From Halocafeteria seosinensis (lineage: Eukaryota; Sar; Bigyra; Bicosoecida), in contig LVLI01000342.1 of the NCBI GenBank assembly GCA_001687465.1, forward strand, positions 1-57,557: a DNA stretch of 57,557 nt. The letters run 5' to 3'. Below, piece by piece: positions 1-8,814 of the stretch (positions are counted from its first letter, which is position 1; each line of letters opens with the position of its first letter). The notes below the pieces were generated by a model that was not told where the DNA came from, searched no databases, and was given only the letters and a program-made list of their open reading frames with translations. The translations under genes and the position numbers were made by a program.

Positions 1-1200
1 GAATCCGGGCTGAACTTCACAGCGNNTNNTAGTATAGGCTGAGTGTTTTCTTTATATATATCTTAACTCAAAAATACGTTATTTGAGTTATTCAAACACA
101 AAGTTCGCTAGTTGTTACTGATACATGCATATAACTCTTGTGTTACATCGTCTCGTATATAGCCCCAAATGCCACAGTAGTTTAAGGTACCGCACTTCTG
201 ATATGAGGTATGGGGCCTGGTGCGGAAAGTGGGCAGAGGGTACTGGTTCTCGGTAGTGCTGGTATATATATATATAAAATGCTTGCAACAAAAAACCCGG
301 TTCATACTTGTCTATGTGTGTGTGTGCGTGTGCGTGGGACTGTGGGCTGCGAAAGTTTCACACAACATTTCTTTTCATTTTTCGACCATGGACTGCGAAA
401 GTTTCACACAACATTTCTTTCATTTTTCAACTGTGGGCTGCGAAAATTTCACACAACATTTTTCTCATTTTTCGTTCACTACCCCATGACTTTCAGGGCA
501 GAGGTGTGTTGACGAGGGGGTAAAGGTTTTCTTCGTGTGTGAGGGCCAGGAGTATCCCTACTTCAGCAGCTTGTTCGAGTTGTAATGAGGGTACGATTAA
601 GTACGGAGTAAAGGTTTTCTTCCTTAACCATCCGGGGGTTTAAAAAAAAAAAAAAAAAAAGAAAAAACCAAGCCTCGCTATCGGACGAAACTCGGATGTA
701 TACACAGTACGACCCCTGAAAAAACTTATCCTTTTGGATTTCAGTAGATTAGGAGGAGCAGTATATGGTTTGGGATAGTCTTCACGTGACTTATTTCGTC
801 TGCCACAAGAACCCAACATCTGGAAGCTTTGAAGATATATTTCGAAAGCTGATGTCTACGGATATCGAGTGTGAATGGTAGCAATACCTGATCCCAAACA
901 CCCGTATTTCAAGGTTGCATAAAAATGCCATAGAAATGCTGGAAGGGCTTACTGGATTGATTTTCAAGTCGGCGGGATGGGTATTGGGGAAACTGATCTT
1001 CCGCATGTGTGGAGCGGTCTTTCTCGATAGTAACAAGAGTTTACGCGAGCATCTCAATGTAAGGAGTCTTTAAGAACGAGATGTTCGCATCGAAGAACGA
1101 GTGGGTGATCGATCATGTTCGGCGAAGCTGCAAAGTTAAAGTCGACGGCTCCAAGGAACTGTGAGCAAGTCCCTTACTCTGCGGCAAAGGAGCTGCTGGT
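1..1200. other. Non-coding flank with poly-A tract and repeats
   Basis: I see no supported gene. The first bases include ambiguous calls (25-29). The motif 'taaaggttttcttc' occurs twice (521-534 and 609-622), and a run of about 19 A at 642-660 could be the tail of a retroposed copy. The poly-A lies upstream of the plus-strand reverse-transcriptase fragments, so it does not mark their 3' end. The rest is AT-rich sequence without conserved protein similarity that I can recognise. Confidence 0.5.
345..475. repeat. Three-copy tandem repeat, about 45-46 bp
   Basis: Three near-identical units begin at about 345, 391 and 436. Each reads as a short 'ctgcgaaa' lead, then 'tttcacacaacattt', then a T-rich tail ending near 'catttttc'. 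The periods are 46 and 45 bp and the copies differ by a few substitutions and one base. A TG-rich microsatellite lies just upstream (about 312-335). All three frames stay open over the repeat, which explains the overlapping short ORFs here; I do not regard them as genes. Confidence 0.85.
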
Positions 1201-1346
1201 TATCAGGTGCTTCATACAAGGTCAAAAATATACAATATGACCTTTAATCAGTCAACCCCTCCATCATGTGAAGGTGCGTCCCCATCAAACTTTAGCGGCG
1301 GACCTATCAAAAACCCATCAAGCCGGGACCCTTCAGTATCGTGGAG

Positions 1347-1527
1347 TGACTCCATATTCATCTTGATCCCGAAGAAGGGGGACCTGGCCCACATGCCCAA
1401 CTTTAGAGGTATTTCCCTCATGACAGTTCGTTTTAAGATACTTATGGTTTTGGTGACAAAGCGGTTGGATGCCGCTTTTGAGGGGCAGGGGCTCTTTTCA
1501 CGAAGTCAGGCGGGATTCCGCAAGTTG
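1347..1527 (+). pseudogene. LINE reverse transcriptase fragment, N-terminal part
   Basis: The reading frame through this stretch contains 'ILIPKKGDLAHMPNFRGIS' and ends in 'SQAGFRK', the classic opening blocks of a non-LTR retrotransposon reverse transcriptase (the IPK-G-D...N-RGIS block and the AGFR block). The frame then leaves the RT domain abruptly at about 1527. The next RT block appears only at about 2336. No catalytic YADD block is visible nearby, so this is a dead fragment. It is on the same strand as the downstream fragment. Confidence 0.8.
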
Positions 1528-1830
1528 GACTAACAACGAAGCCGAATACGAAGGCCTGCTGCTGGGATTGAAACTGGTCTTCGATGCGCTTGACGCATCC
1601 CCAAGTGAGTTACCAGCCCCGGTGGACGTCCGCATGGAATGCGACTCACAAACGATGGTGGATCACATGAATGGCGAAGCCCAGTGCCGCACATCCCGCT
1701 CTTCGAGAGGGCACGGACTGAATGGTTCCACCTTAAGAACCTCCCAATGGTGAGGAGCGCAGAGATTAGGTTCATACGCAGGGCTTCAAACTCGGCTGCC
1801 GACGGCTTGGCCAAGACCGCGTCACAGAGG
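1528..1830 (+). pseudogene. RNase H domain fragment of a retroelement, frameshifted
   Basis: The sequence begins with 'TNNEAEYEGLLLGLKLVFDA' and continues to 'RMECDSQTMVDHMNGEAQ', then changes frame near 1690 to give 'IRFIRRASNSAADGLAKTAS'. These are the N-E-A-E, D-S and N-x-x-A-D blocks of the RNase H fold found in retrotransposon polyproteins. The +1 shift shows that it is not functional. It starts exactly where the upstream reverse transcriptase breaks off, so it appears to belong to an insertion or a rearrangement rather than to the same polyprotein. Confidence 0.7.
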
Positions 1831-2246
1831 CAGCATGGACGTGGGAACCGGTTTCGTGGCTTCAGAAGGACCTGGGCAGCCGCACCTTCTTCGATGTCCA
1901 GCAGGAGATGTACTTCAATCTGGGCTATGTTGACGAAACTGAGGTGGACGGAACTCCTGGGGAGCCACCTCTCGCGTCAGGTGGTGGCTTGTCATTGGTC
2001 ACAACTGTTGCGTCTGGACCAACACTTAATCCTGCCTGCGCTGCTGCAACCGGCCCTGGCGTCGGCGTCGCTGTGGCAGGCTCAGGCTCTTCTCCTGCCA
2101 GACTGAGCCTTGACCGTACCCCTGACATCGTGGGCGCAGGCATCCGATGCCTCCTGAGCAAAACCAGTGTTGTGTTCCCTCACGGCGCATGTCAGCAAGA
2201 CTGCAGGAAGAGCGGGCCCGTCGCTGCTTAACACGGGCGCATACCG

Positions 2247-2310
2247 CTCCTCGTTAAGAGGGTGCGGTCAACTCCCCGGCCGGTGGCCGGCGGTGGGCTA
2301 TCTGTCACAT
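2247..2310. repeat. Dispersed repeat, copy 1 of 2
   Basis: A 64-bp stretch starting 'ctcctcgttaagag' and ending 'ggctatctgtcacat' recurs at 29194-29247. The two copies are nearly identical except for a 10-bp internal extra block ('ccggcggtgg') in this copy. A TG-rich microsatellite follows in both places. Here it lies near the right end of the segment that interrupts the reverse transcriptase, so it may be the terminus of the inserted element. Confidence 0.75.
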
Positions 2311-2335
2311 ACACACTACTGTATGTGTGTGTGTG

Positions 2336-2530
2336 GAAGAGTGCCCAAGGCAAGTGGTGGCTCTGTATGAACTCCTGAAAAGGAGGCAGCTTAATGGTGA
2401 TCCGTCGTATGTCCTCTTTGTGGATCTGAAGAAGGCTTACGATACGGTGCCTCTGGGGCGCTTTTCGTAAAACTGAGGAAATATGGAGTCTCCGCGGAAC
2501 CTGTACACGCCTCCAGTCGCATTGGGGGAG
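2336..2530 (+). pseudogene. LINE reverse transcriptase fragment, motif A region
   Basis: The frame reads 'EECPRQVVALYELLKRR' and then 'YVLFVDLKKAYDTVPLGR', the F-x-D-x-x-K-A-[FY]-D block that carries the first catalytic aspartate of reverse transcriptases. A one-base shift follows, after which 'FVKLRKYGVSAEPVHAS' resembles the next helix. This continues directly from the 'AGFRK' block that ends at 1527, so both pieces come from one element split by about 808 bp. Premature stops and missing later motifs mark it as dead. Confidence 0.8.
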
Positions 2531-2844
2531 GTGAGTTCGAGTGGGTGTACACTCCGTTGATACGATATCCTTTACATAACAACGATGATGCGTGTGTGGT
2601 AAACTTCCTTCCCTTTTGTACAAACAAATTGCCTCGTACTTCCGCAATGCAGCTGTTCTCTGCACATTCTGGGTGAAGAATGAGACAATCATTGAGATTA
2701 TCCTTGAAGTTGAGCTTCACAATGGCCGTTAAGGACGAATTGTTGGCTTTACAGTCCTAACGCGAGTACATTACACTCCTAAATTTGTATCAACGTCAGT
2801 AGAAATTGTTCATAATATTTATCCAGAGAGAATAGTCGAGCAAA

Positions 2845-5146
2845 ATGTCTGCTCCGAATCGCAATATACTCCCGAACGCGGGACCAGCAGAGGGCGATGA
2901 GGAGCGAAAACGAGCTGCCAAGCAGTATTTAGAGGAGGTTCGTAAGGATGTGAGTGTTGCATCAGCTACGACAACTACCAAGACGAAGCAGAAGTCGTCA
3001 CATACCATGGATAGTGGTGGAGAGCAAGGAACCTCCTCCTCCGAAGAGGCAACACTGACCAGAACCAGTGAGTTCCGAGCTGGAGACCAACCATTCTTCC
3101 GTAAATTGGACCTGAGTGGAGAGGGAAAAGAGGGTGAAGAAGCAGACTCTTCCATAGGAGATACTGGAAGGAGGTCCTCAGCGCGGGAACAATTAACTGC
3201 CAGGACTTTCGGCGGTGACAGACGCGTGCAGGAGCTCATTGGCACCAGGGAGGACACATCCGACGAGTTGTCACAGCACGATGAAGATACGGAGAAACAA
3301 CAAGAGGAAACAGCTAAAGAAACGGAGGAAAAAAAAAGGGAAGGACAGGGTGAAGAGCAGAAGGAAGAGGATGGACAAGGCGAAACATTCATGACGGAGG
3401 CAAAGATTGCAGGGTACGTTTTGGTGCATTCGTCCTCCTCACGCTTTTGCAACAGGAATGTAACTATAGCGTCTATTGTGCCTACAGAGATGAATTTGAT
3501 ATTAAAGAAGGTGCTTTTCAAAACATTGCGGCAGGAGTTGATGAGGTGAGTCTCTGCCACAACGGAAGCATTCCGTGAGTGACTTGACTTATGTGTGTTA
3601 TCCCTGCAGGAATCGCAAGCAACGCTTCTCCTGAAAAAGCAACAGGATTTGCGTATTGTAGATGATGCGTTAGAATATATGAAGCAGGAGTACAGACAAC
3701 GGATGGAGGTTGGTCTTCCTCTCGCAACATTGCACATGGTATGATACTCACTGTTCCGGTGGTGTACAGGAAGTGAAAGAGAAAGAAGAAAAGCTGTTGC
3801 GAGACAAAAAGGAAATGGAGGCAATGGTGCGCTTGTGTTCATTTGGTCTCCGTCTCTTTTGACGTATCTTACATTCTTTTCTGGTATTTTGGGTACTTCA
3901 GGTTGAAAGATTTAGAGATTTCATTGCTGACAACGATGCAAAAAGAAATCGAGCAGAGCTGAAAGCGCAGGTAAGTTGTCATTTGGAAATGCTTAATAAT
4001 TAGTGGCTGACTAAACTCGCGATTTCAATGACAGTCGGAATCGGATGCGCGGAAGAAATTAGAAATGGAGGCTTACGAACTACAGCAACAGCTTTCCCAA
4101 TTAGAGCAGGAACAGGAGTCATTGGAGACACAGTTAGGTACGCTGAGAACCGAAACAATCAACTCCGGGAGGATCTTTTATACTTCATGATTTTGCACGC
4201 AGCGAGATTGAAGCGTTACAGTAACTATTTAGAGAACTGCCTTAGCCATGCCAAAGAGGACTTCCAAGAGCCTTCAGGTTTGCTCCTACGACACTCTACG
4301 TTAGCGAGGACCAACCAGAGCTTAAACCAGCAATCAAAAGAGATACAGGAGAGCGCCGAAGAGCGTCGTCAGATGGTAGCCAACCTCCAGACTGAGACCC
4401 AAAATCGCGTTCTTGCTCTATCATCTGAGTATCAAGATATGCAGAAAAAACATGAGCAGCTAATTCTCGAACGAAACGAGTTGGAAGCTGCCGCCGAATC
4501 CCGAGAAAACCAGGACCGCCGGTACACCGCTGTTAGTGGAGAGGTTTCGCGCGCTATCCATAATATGTACTGTAGATGTCTATCCACTGCATGGAAGAAG
4601 GCCCTGTTACGGGTCAATGTTGATCCGAATGAAGAACCAGTGAAGTATCTGTTAGAATGCATGGACGTTATTGACTGGAGGCTAACAGATTTGATGAAAC
4701 TCAGCAAAGATTATCCGGCGTGGAAAGCAAATAAAGAACGCGAAGAAAGTGAAAGAGCTCGAGCCGTTGCCAAGTCGCAGCTTCCCCGCTCTCACAGTGC
4801 CACAGGGGGAAGGTCGAGCAATATGGTAAAACATGGTCGCCGAGCCGGCACTACCAAAACTGGGAAGAAAACTCATTTTGATCTTGGTAGTGAGGCAGGC
4901 TCGCAATATTCGGGTCATGAGTCAACAGAAAGCTTGACTGATCTGAACAACTTGGCAACGACAAGAAATGTTGGCACCGGAGAAATTTCGTCAAAGAAAA
5001 AAGCACCAAACGTGTACATGGTCCGGTTGTCGTCTCAAGGAGATAAGAACATGGGTTTAAACAGCTCCTTGAGCAACAGTGTATCACAAGATTACGGGTT
5101 TCAATCCAGTACAAATATAGGAGAGACTTCGCGGGGAGACCTATAA
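2845..5146 (+). CDS. CFAP73: CFAP73/CCDC42-type (DUF4200) axonemal coiled-coil protein
   Basis: Seven exons: 2845-3413, 3488-3545, 3610-3708, 3770-3826, 3902-3970, 4035-4137, 4203-5146 (632 aa). Residues 1-190 are acidic, low-complexity and probably disordered. The following exons encode one continuous coiled coil with the DUF4200 signature: 'LLLKKQQDLRIVDDALEYMK', then 'VERFRDFIADNDAKRNRAEL', then a 'YLENCLSHAKEDFQEP' block and 'LLRHSTLARTNQSL'. That order is typical of CFAP73 (MIA2) and CCDC42, which in the family act with CFAP100 at the base of inner dynein arm I1. The C-terminus is serine-rich and positively charged. Introns are 61-75 nt; one donor is GTTGGT. An AATAAA overlaps the stop codon. 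Assignment to CFAP73 rather than CCDC42 or CFAP100 is inference. The long N-terminal extension is unusual. Confidence 0.75.
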
Positions 5147-5836
5147 TAAACCATGCCAATGTTAAACACGTACAGGAGAGAAAGCAGTATGACCTATACC
5201 CCACAGTCATACAGTACAAGTTGTGTCAGAGAAATTTGGATTTTATGTGGAATACAGAATCCTCCGAGTTTACTCAAGATTCTATGTATGTACACCCTTT
5301 CGTTATATGTAGAAAATTAACGCGTTGCTTTCTTACAATGTGATTAGCTTTTTTACACCCTAAAAACTGGAGAGCTCATGTACCATAAACATTCTCTTTT
5401 CTTACGCACGCATTCCAACCATGCTGGTATCCAGAAACGCGTCTACTGAAGAGGTGCTTATTGAGAGGTCTACGACTCTTATGTATCACTAACCCTAAAT
5501 AGCTCTGAGATGTAACCAAAGCCAAAAGCAATTTCCTCGTGCTCGGATTCTGGATTAGAGGCGCTCAGCTGTAGTCTGCACATAATAGTTGTGGTACTGT
5601 GTGGTTCTCGCAGCATAAGCTCGGGTAAGCAAAAGCGCATTGGTAGGGCGTATGAGGAATTCTTAAGAGTTTACCGAGAACTGCTTTATACTCGCCTTTG
5701 CTCCAACAATGAGACTGACCTACACTCCAATGGGGCCCCGGGTGGTTACACACACACACACACACAGAGTCACTACTTGGGCATAGAGTACGTACTGTGG
5801 TACCAGCACAGCTATAGATTACAGTGCTCGCGGACG
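5147..5836. other. Intergenic region with CA microsatellite
   Basis: This lies between two convergent genes. It contains a short (CA)n tract at about 5749-5768. Open frames here are short and lack recognisable similarity or composition, so I see no gene. Confidence 0.5.
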
Positions 5837-7296
5837 TTACTCTTCACCAGCTTCCTCCCTTCTTAATATTTCATCGATGATAATATCTTCGGTCTCGTCG
5901 GCATGCTTCAACTTCTTGTTGCGAGCAGACTGACAGAGATTTTCCACAGTATAATTGTATTTGTTCCACAGTTTCAGATCACAGCCGGCATCACAAAGTA
6001 CCTTAGCAGCGTTAGGATGTGCAGTTCGGGCGGCAATTTGTATGGCTGTTTCCGGCCCTAAATTGTTATCGTCGTATGACTTTATTTCCGTATCCGCACC
6101 ATGATTGACTAGACTCTGACAGCATTTCCCAGTATCGCTTTGGGCAGACAGCATCAACGCCGTATATCCGTATATATCCTGTTTGTTGACAGTTGCTCCT
6201 TTCTCTAGAAGAAGATCAACAACTTCACTGTTCCCTCGTTCGGCAGCTACCATGAGGGCCGTTCGCTTTGCTTCAGTCTCAGCCTCAATATCCGCAGCAT
6301 TTTCAAGTAAAATTTTACAAGCCTCGACTTGATTGCAAAATGCAGCTTGTACAAGAGCAGTACCACCTCCCTGCAACGTTGAACAAGTCGTGGTTTAAAC
6401 TTCTTTATGGCAGGTGTCTCAACCGGTCTCACTTACCGTAACGTGAGCATTGACATCCACTCCTTGGGTTATAAAATACTTTAAGCTCTCAATTTCGCCA
6501 TCCTTAGCTCTTTGAGCAAGTTTATCAGGATCAATGAGCGCATCTCTGTGCTTTGCGGCTTGCTCCTGTACGCCGGTGCTACTCCACTGCGGACCATGGA
6601 AGAGACAAATCGGTTCCCTGGTTTACACGACTGCCAAATTTGAGGAACGTGTACAAATGTTAAGAAAGAAAACTCGAGAAAAACAAGCAACACAACTGGT
6701 AGAATCCTTTCAGCAGTTTCGGTTGAAGTTGTCTTCAGAACTCTCCTCCAATGTACGCCATATTACTCGTGCGTTTTGCGGCAGGAGAATTCAAGTGCCA
6801 TGGAAGAACCATCCTGAAGGATTCGTACAACACGCCCAGCACGAGACAGCAGTTCGAACAAGGATCTTTCAGTGGGAGAAGATATGCTTAGCAACTGTTT
6901 TCTTCAAGAGACGCCAACGCCTCGCAGAGATCGATGATGACAATCTTCTGAAAGTCGTTGGCGAATCACGATGTCAGTTGGCCTCTGCTTTAAAACACAT
7001 CCTCAAGATCGTCTCAATTACACCCAGCATAGGGAGTCATGTGCGGAAAGCATTACACAGGTCGTGTATAACAAATACTGACGACATAACCACCTCTAGA
7101 AAGCTTGGGTACTTACAGTGTGGATTGACTGGCGGAAGTGCTTCTTGCGGGATCGCAACGATTCGGTAGCTGGTATCTCCGGGATCCCTGTATCTACCGT
7201 CTCTGTCGGCTGACCATCAGCATTATCGGTCGTCACCCCATTCTGTTGGTGGTTATCTTGCGTCTGTTCAGCGGCTGTGGACCCCGTAGAGGCCAT
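5837..7296 (-). CDS. Ankyrin-repeat protein
   Basis: Three exons on the minus strand: 7296-7117, 6565-6437 and 6370-5837 (280 aa). Exon 1 encodes a polar N-terminus starting 'MASTGSTAAEQ'. From about residue 75 on there are four to five ankyrin repeats, seen in 'GEIESLKYFITQGVDVNAHV', 'ALVQAAFCNQVEACKILLEN', 'TALMVAAERGNSEVVDLLLE' and 'TALMLSAQSDTGKCCQSLVN'. The last repeat is followed by an acidic, lysine-containing tail. Such proteins are protein-binding scaffolds; no catalytic domain is visible, so the role is unknown. All splice phases agree. The 551-nt first intron is far longer than others in this window and holds a long opposite-strand ORF, so a missed exon or a nested gene is possible. 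Confidence 0.75.
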
Positions 7297-7491
7297 ACTC
7301 GACCGTAGAAGAATGTCCGGGCGCTGCGCTTCTTCAACTAGGGAATACAATAGCTTAATAAAGCCACAAAGGCACTTTTCACACGGAAGGATTCTTTGTC
7401 TATAGATGCAGAGGTCACCCAATGCTACTAAAACTATCAAATCAACATTGTATGATTGGTCGAACAAAAGAAAGCGCGCGACCAAACTACC

Positions 7492-7505
7492 AAAAAAAAA
7501 AAAAA
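7492..7505 (-). terminator. Pol III terminator T-run downstream of tRNA-Met
   Basis: Read on the minus strand, an unbroken T tract begins five bases after the tRNA discriminator base. Oligo-T is the established RNA polymerase III stop signal, and nothing else here needs a terminator. Confidence 0.8.
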
Positions 7506-7510
7506 GCGGA

Positions 7511-7638
7511 TGGGGATGGGGAGGCTCGAACTCCCGACCTCTGGATAACTCATCCCGCGCCCGGAGGCAGGGGAAGCTACAGAGAAACTCAGTGGTAGAT
7601 TATGAGACCAACGCGCTAACCAACTGCGCCACATCCCC
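7511..7638 (-). tRNA. trnM-CAT: tRNA-Met (CAT), elongator type, with 54-nt intron
   Basis: The minus strand gives an acceptor stem GGGGATG pairing with CATCCCC, a D-arm, the anticodon loop CTCATAA and a T-arm GGGAG-TTCGAGC-CTCCC. The anticodon stem TTGGT/TCCAG keeps the T31-T39 mismatch typical of eukaryotic elongator tRNA-Met. An intron occupies 7600-7547, just 3' of the anticodon at the canonical 37/38 position. The mature length is 74 nt plus CCA. A run of about 14 T follows the 3' end on this strand (A-run at about 7492-7505), which suits RNA polymerase III termination. Confidence 0.93.
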
Positions 7639-7823
7639 ACCGGAATCGTACCGGGATTCCGAGACAAACTGATGACATTTTCCATATCTATAGTACTCGA
7701 ACTTCAATTTTCGTGGTTAAATACTGTTTTGATGTGCTATAGGAGGTATTCAATCCAAGCATTGTTGATATCCAGTATTGATTGAATTATTTACATTGTT
7801 TAATATATACAACACGGTGCAAA

Positions 7824-8642
7824 ATGGACCGACAAAATCGCCATGGGGCCAAACCTGGAGGAGGCGGGGAAGCCTCCTGGCAGCAACAGGAAATTCAGAG
7901 GAAACAGCGCCTCAAAGAGTTGGCCATGGAGATGGTGGACCTCGATAAGGATCCGTATATCAAGCGAAACAACTATGGTTGGATCATCTGCTCCCTCTGT
8001 GGGACGCTGCACCGCGATGAGGCTGATTATTTGTCCCATACACAAGCCAAAAGGCATCAAAGTAATCTCAAGAAACGAGGTACGTGTGTATTACATACAC
8101 GAGCTGTATTTCTGTCAGTGTACAGGAACACAATGATTGTGTGCTATGTTTTCCGTGCTTCGACAGAGGCCATGGAGAGAGCGCGCCGTGAGGAAGCCAT
8201 GGAACCCTCGGTGCAGCAAAAGCGAGCCCCGAAACGCAAGACCATCAAAATCGGACGCCCGGGTTATACAGTACTTAAACAAAAGGACCCCGAGACGGGT
8301 CAACGAGGATTATTATTTGAGATAGAGTACCCTGAAATAGAGGAGGGGCTACAACCACGTCACCGTTTTATGAGCGCGTATGAACAGCGGGTGGAAGCAC
8401 CGGATAAGAATTATCAGTATATCATATTTGCAGCGGAGCCGTATGAAACCATCGCGTTTAAGGTGCCGTCATTAGAGGTAGATAAAGGGGAAGGAAAGTT
8501 TTGGACAGATTGGGATCCGCAGAATAAAAAGTTCAAAGTAAGTACATTTGTAGTTTGCCACAGGTGTATTGCAACGTTGTATCTCTTTTGCCTCCGTTTG
8601 CAGCTACAAATTAACTTCCGTAACAAGAATCAGAATCAATGA
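7824..8642 (+). CDS. SF3A2: Splicing factor 3A subunit 2 (SF3A2/Prp11)
   Basis: Three exons: 7824-8079, 8167-8537, 8604-8642 (221 aa). The start 'MDRQNRHGAKPGGGG' is the near-invariant SF3A2 N-terminus. Residues about 50-80 form a U1-type C2H2 zinc finger ('CSLCGTLHRDEADYLSHTQ', then KRH). The rest ('IGRPGYTVLKQKDPETGQRG', 'EYPEIEEGLQPRHRFMSAYE') is the conserved core that binds SF3A1/SF3A3 in the U2 snRNP. The protein ends right after the core with 'RNKNQNQ'; it lacks the long proline-rich tail of animal SF3A2 and is closer in size to yeast Prp11. Intron 1 is 87 nt, a multiple of three and open in frame, so unspliced mRNA would stay in frame across that junction. Confidence 0.95.
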   Translation: MDRQNRHGAKPGGGGEASWQQQEIQRKQRLKELAMEMVDLDKDPYIKRNNYGWIICSLCGTLHRDEADYLSHTQAKRHQSNLKKRGTCVLHTRAVFLSVYRNTMIVCYVFRASTEAMERARREEAMEPSVQQKRAPKRKTIKIGRPGYTVLKQKDPETGQRGLLFEIEYPEIEEGLQPRHRFMSAYEQRVEAPDKNYQYIIFAAEPYETIAFKVPSLEVDKGEGKFWTDWDPQNKKFKVSTFVVCHRCIATLYLFCLRLQLQINFRNKNQNQ

Positions 8643-8814
8643 TCTCACACACACACACAACGAGATAAGCTAAAGATGCTAAAGTAATATGTAGCGGCAT
8701 TCTTTGTCATCCTCACACCCATAAGTAACTTCAGCGAGAGGTTATAACTCAACAAACATATGACGGAGGCAGTGTACTCGCTGCCTTTAGCTGCAATGCC
8801 ACTACAGTGTAGAT

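Noticed and set aside
2796-3842. 348-codon minus-strand ORF opposite the CFAP73-like gene
   Set aside because: Ser/Cys-rich product is the antisense shadow of Glu/Lys/Arg-rich coding sequence; the plus-strand exons join in phase and match a known family.
8643-8814. Possible extension of SF3A2 with a proline-rich tail
   Set aside because: Stop codon follows directly after the conserved core and the region after it is microsatellite and AT-rich; no splice donor continues the frame.
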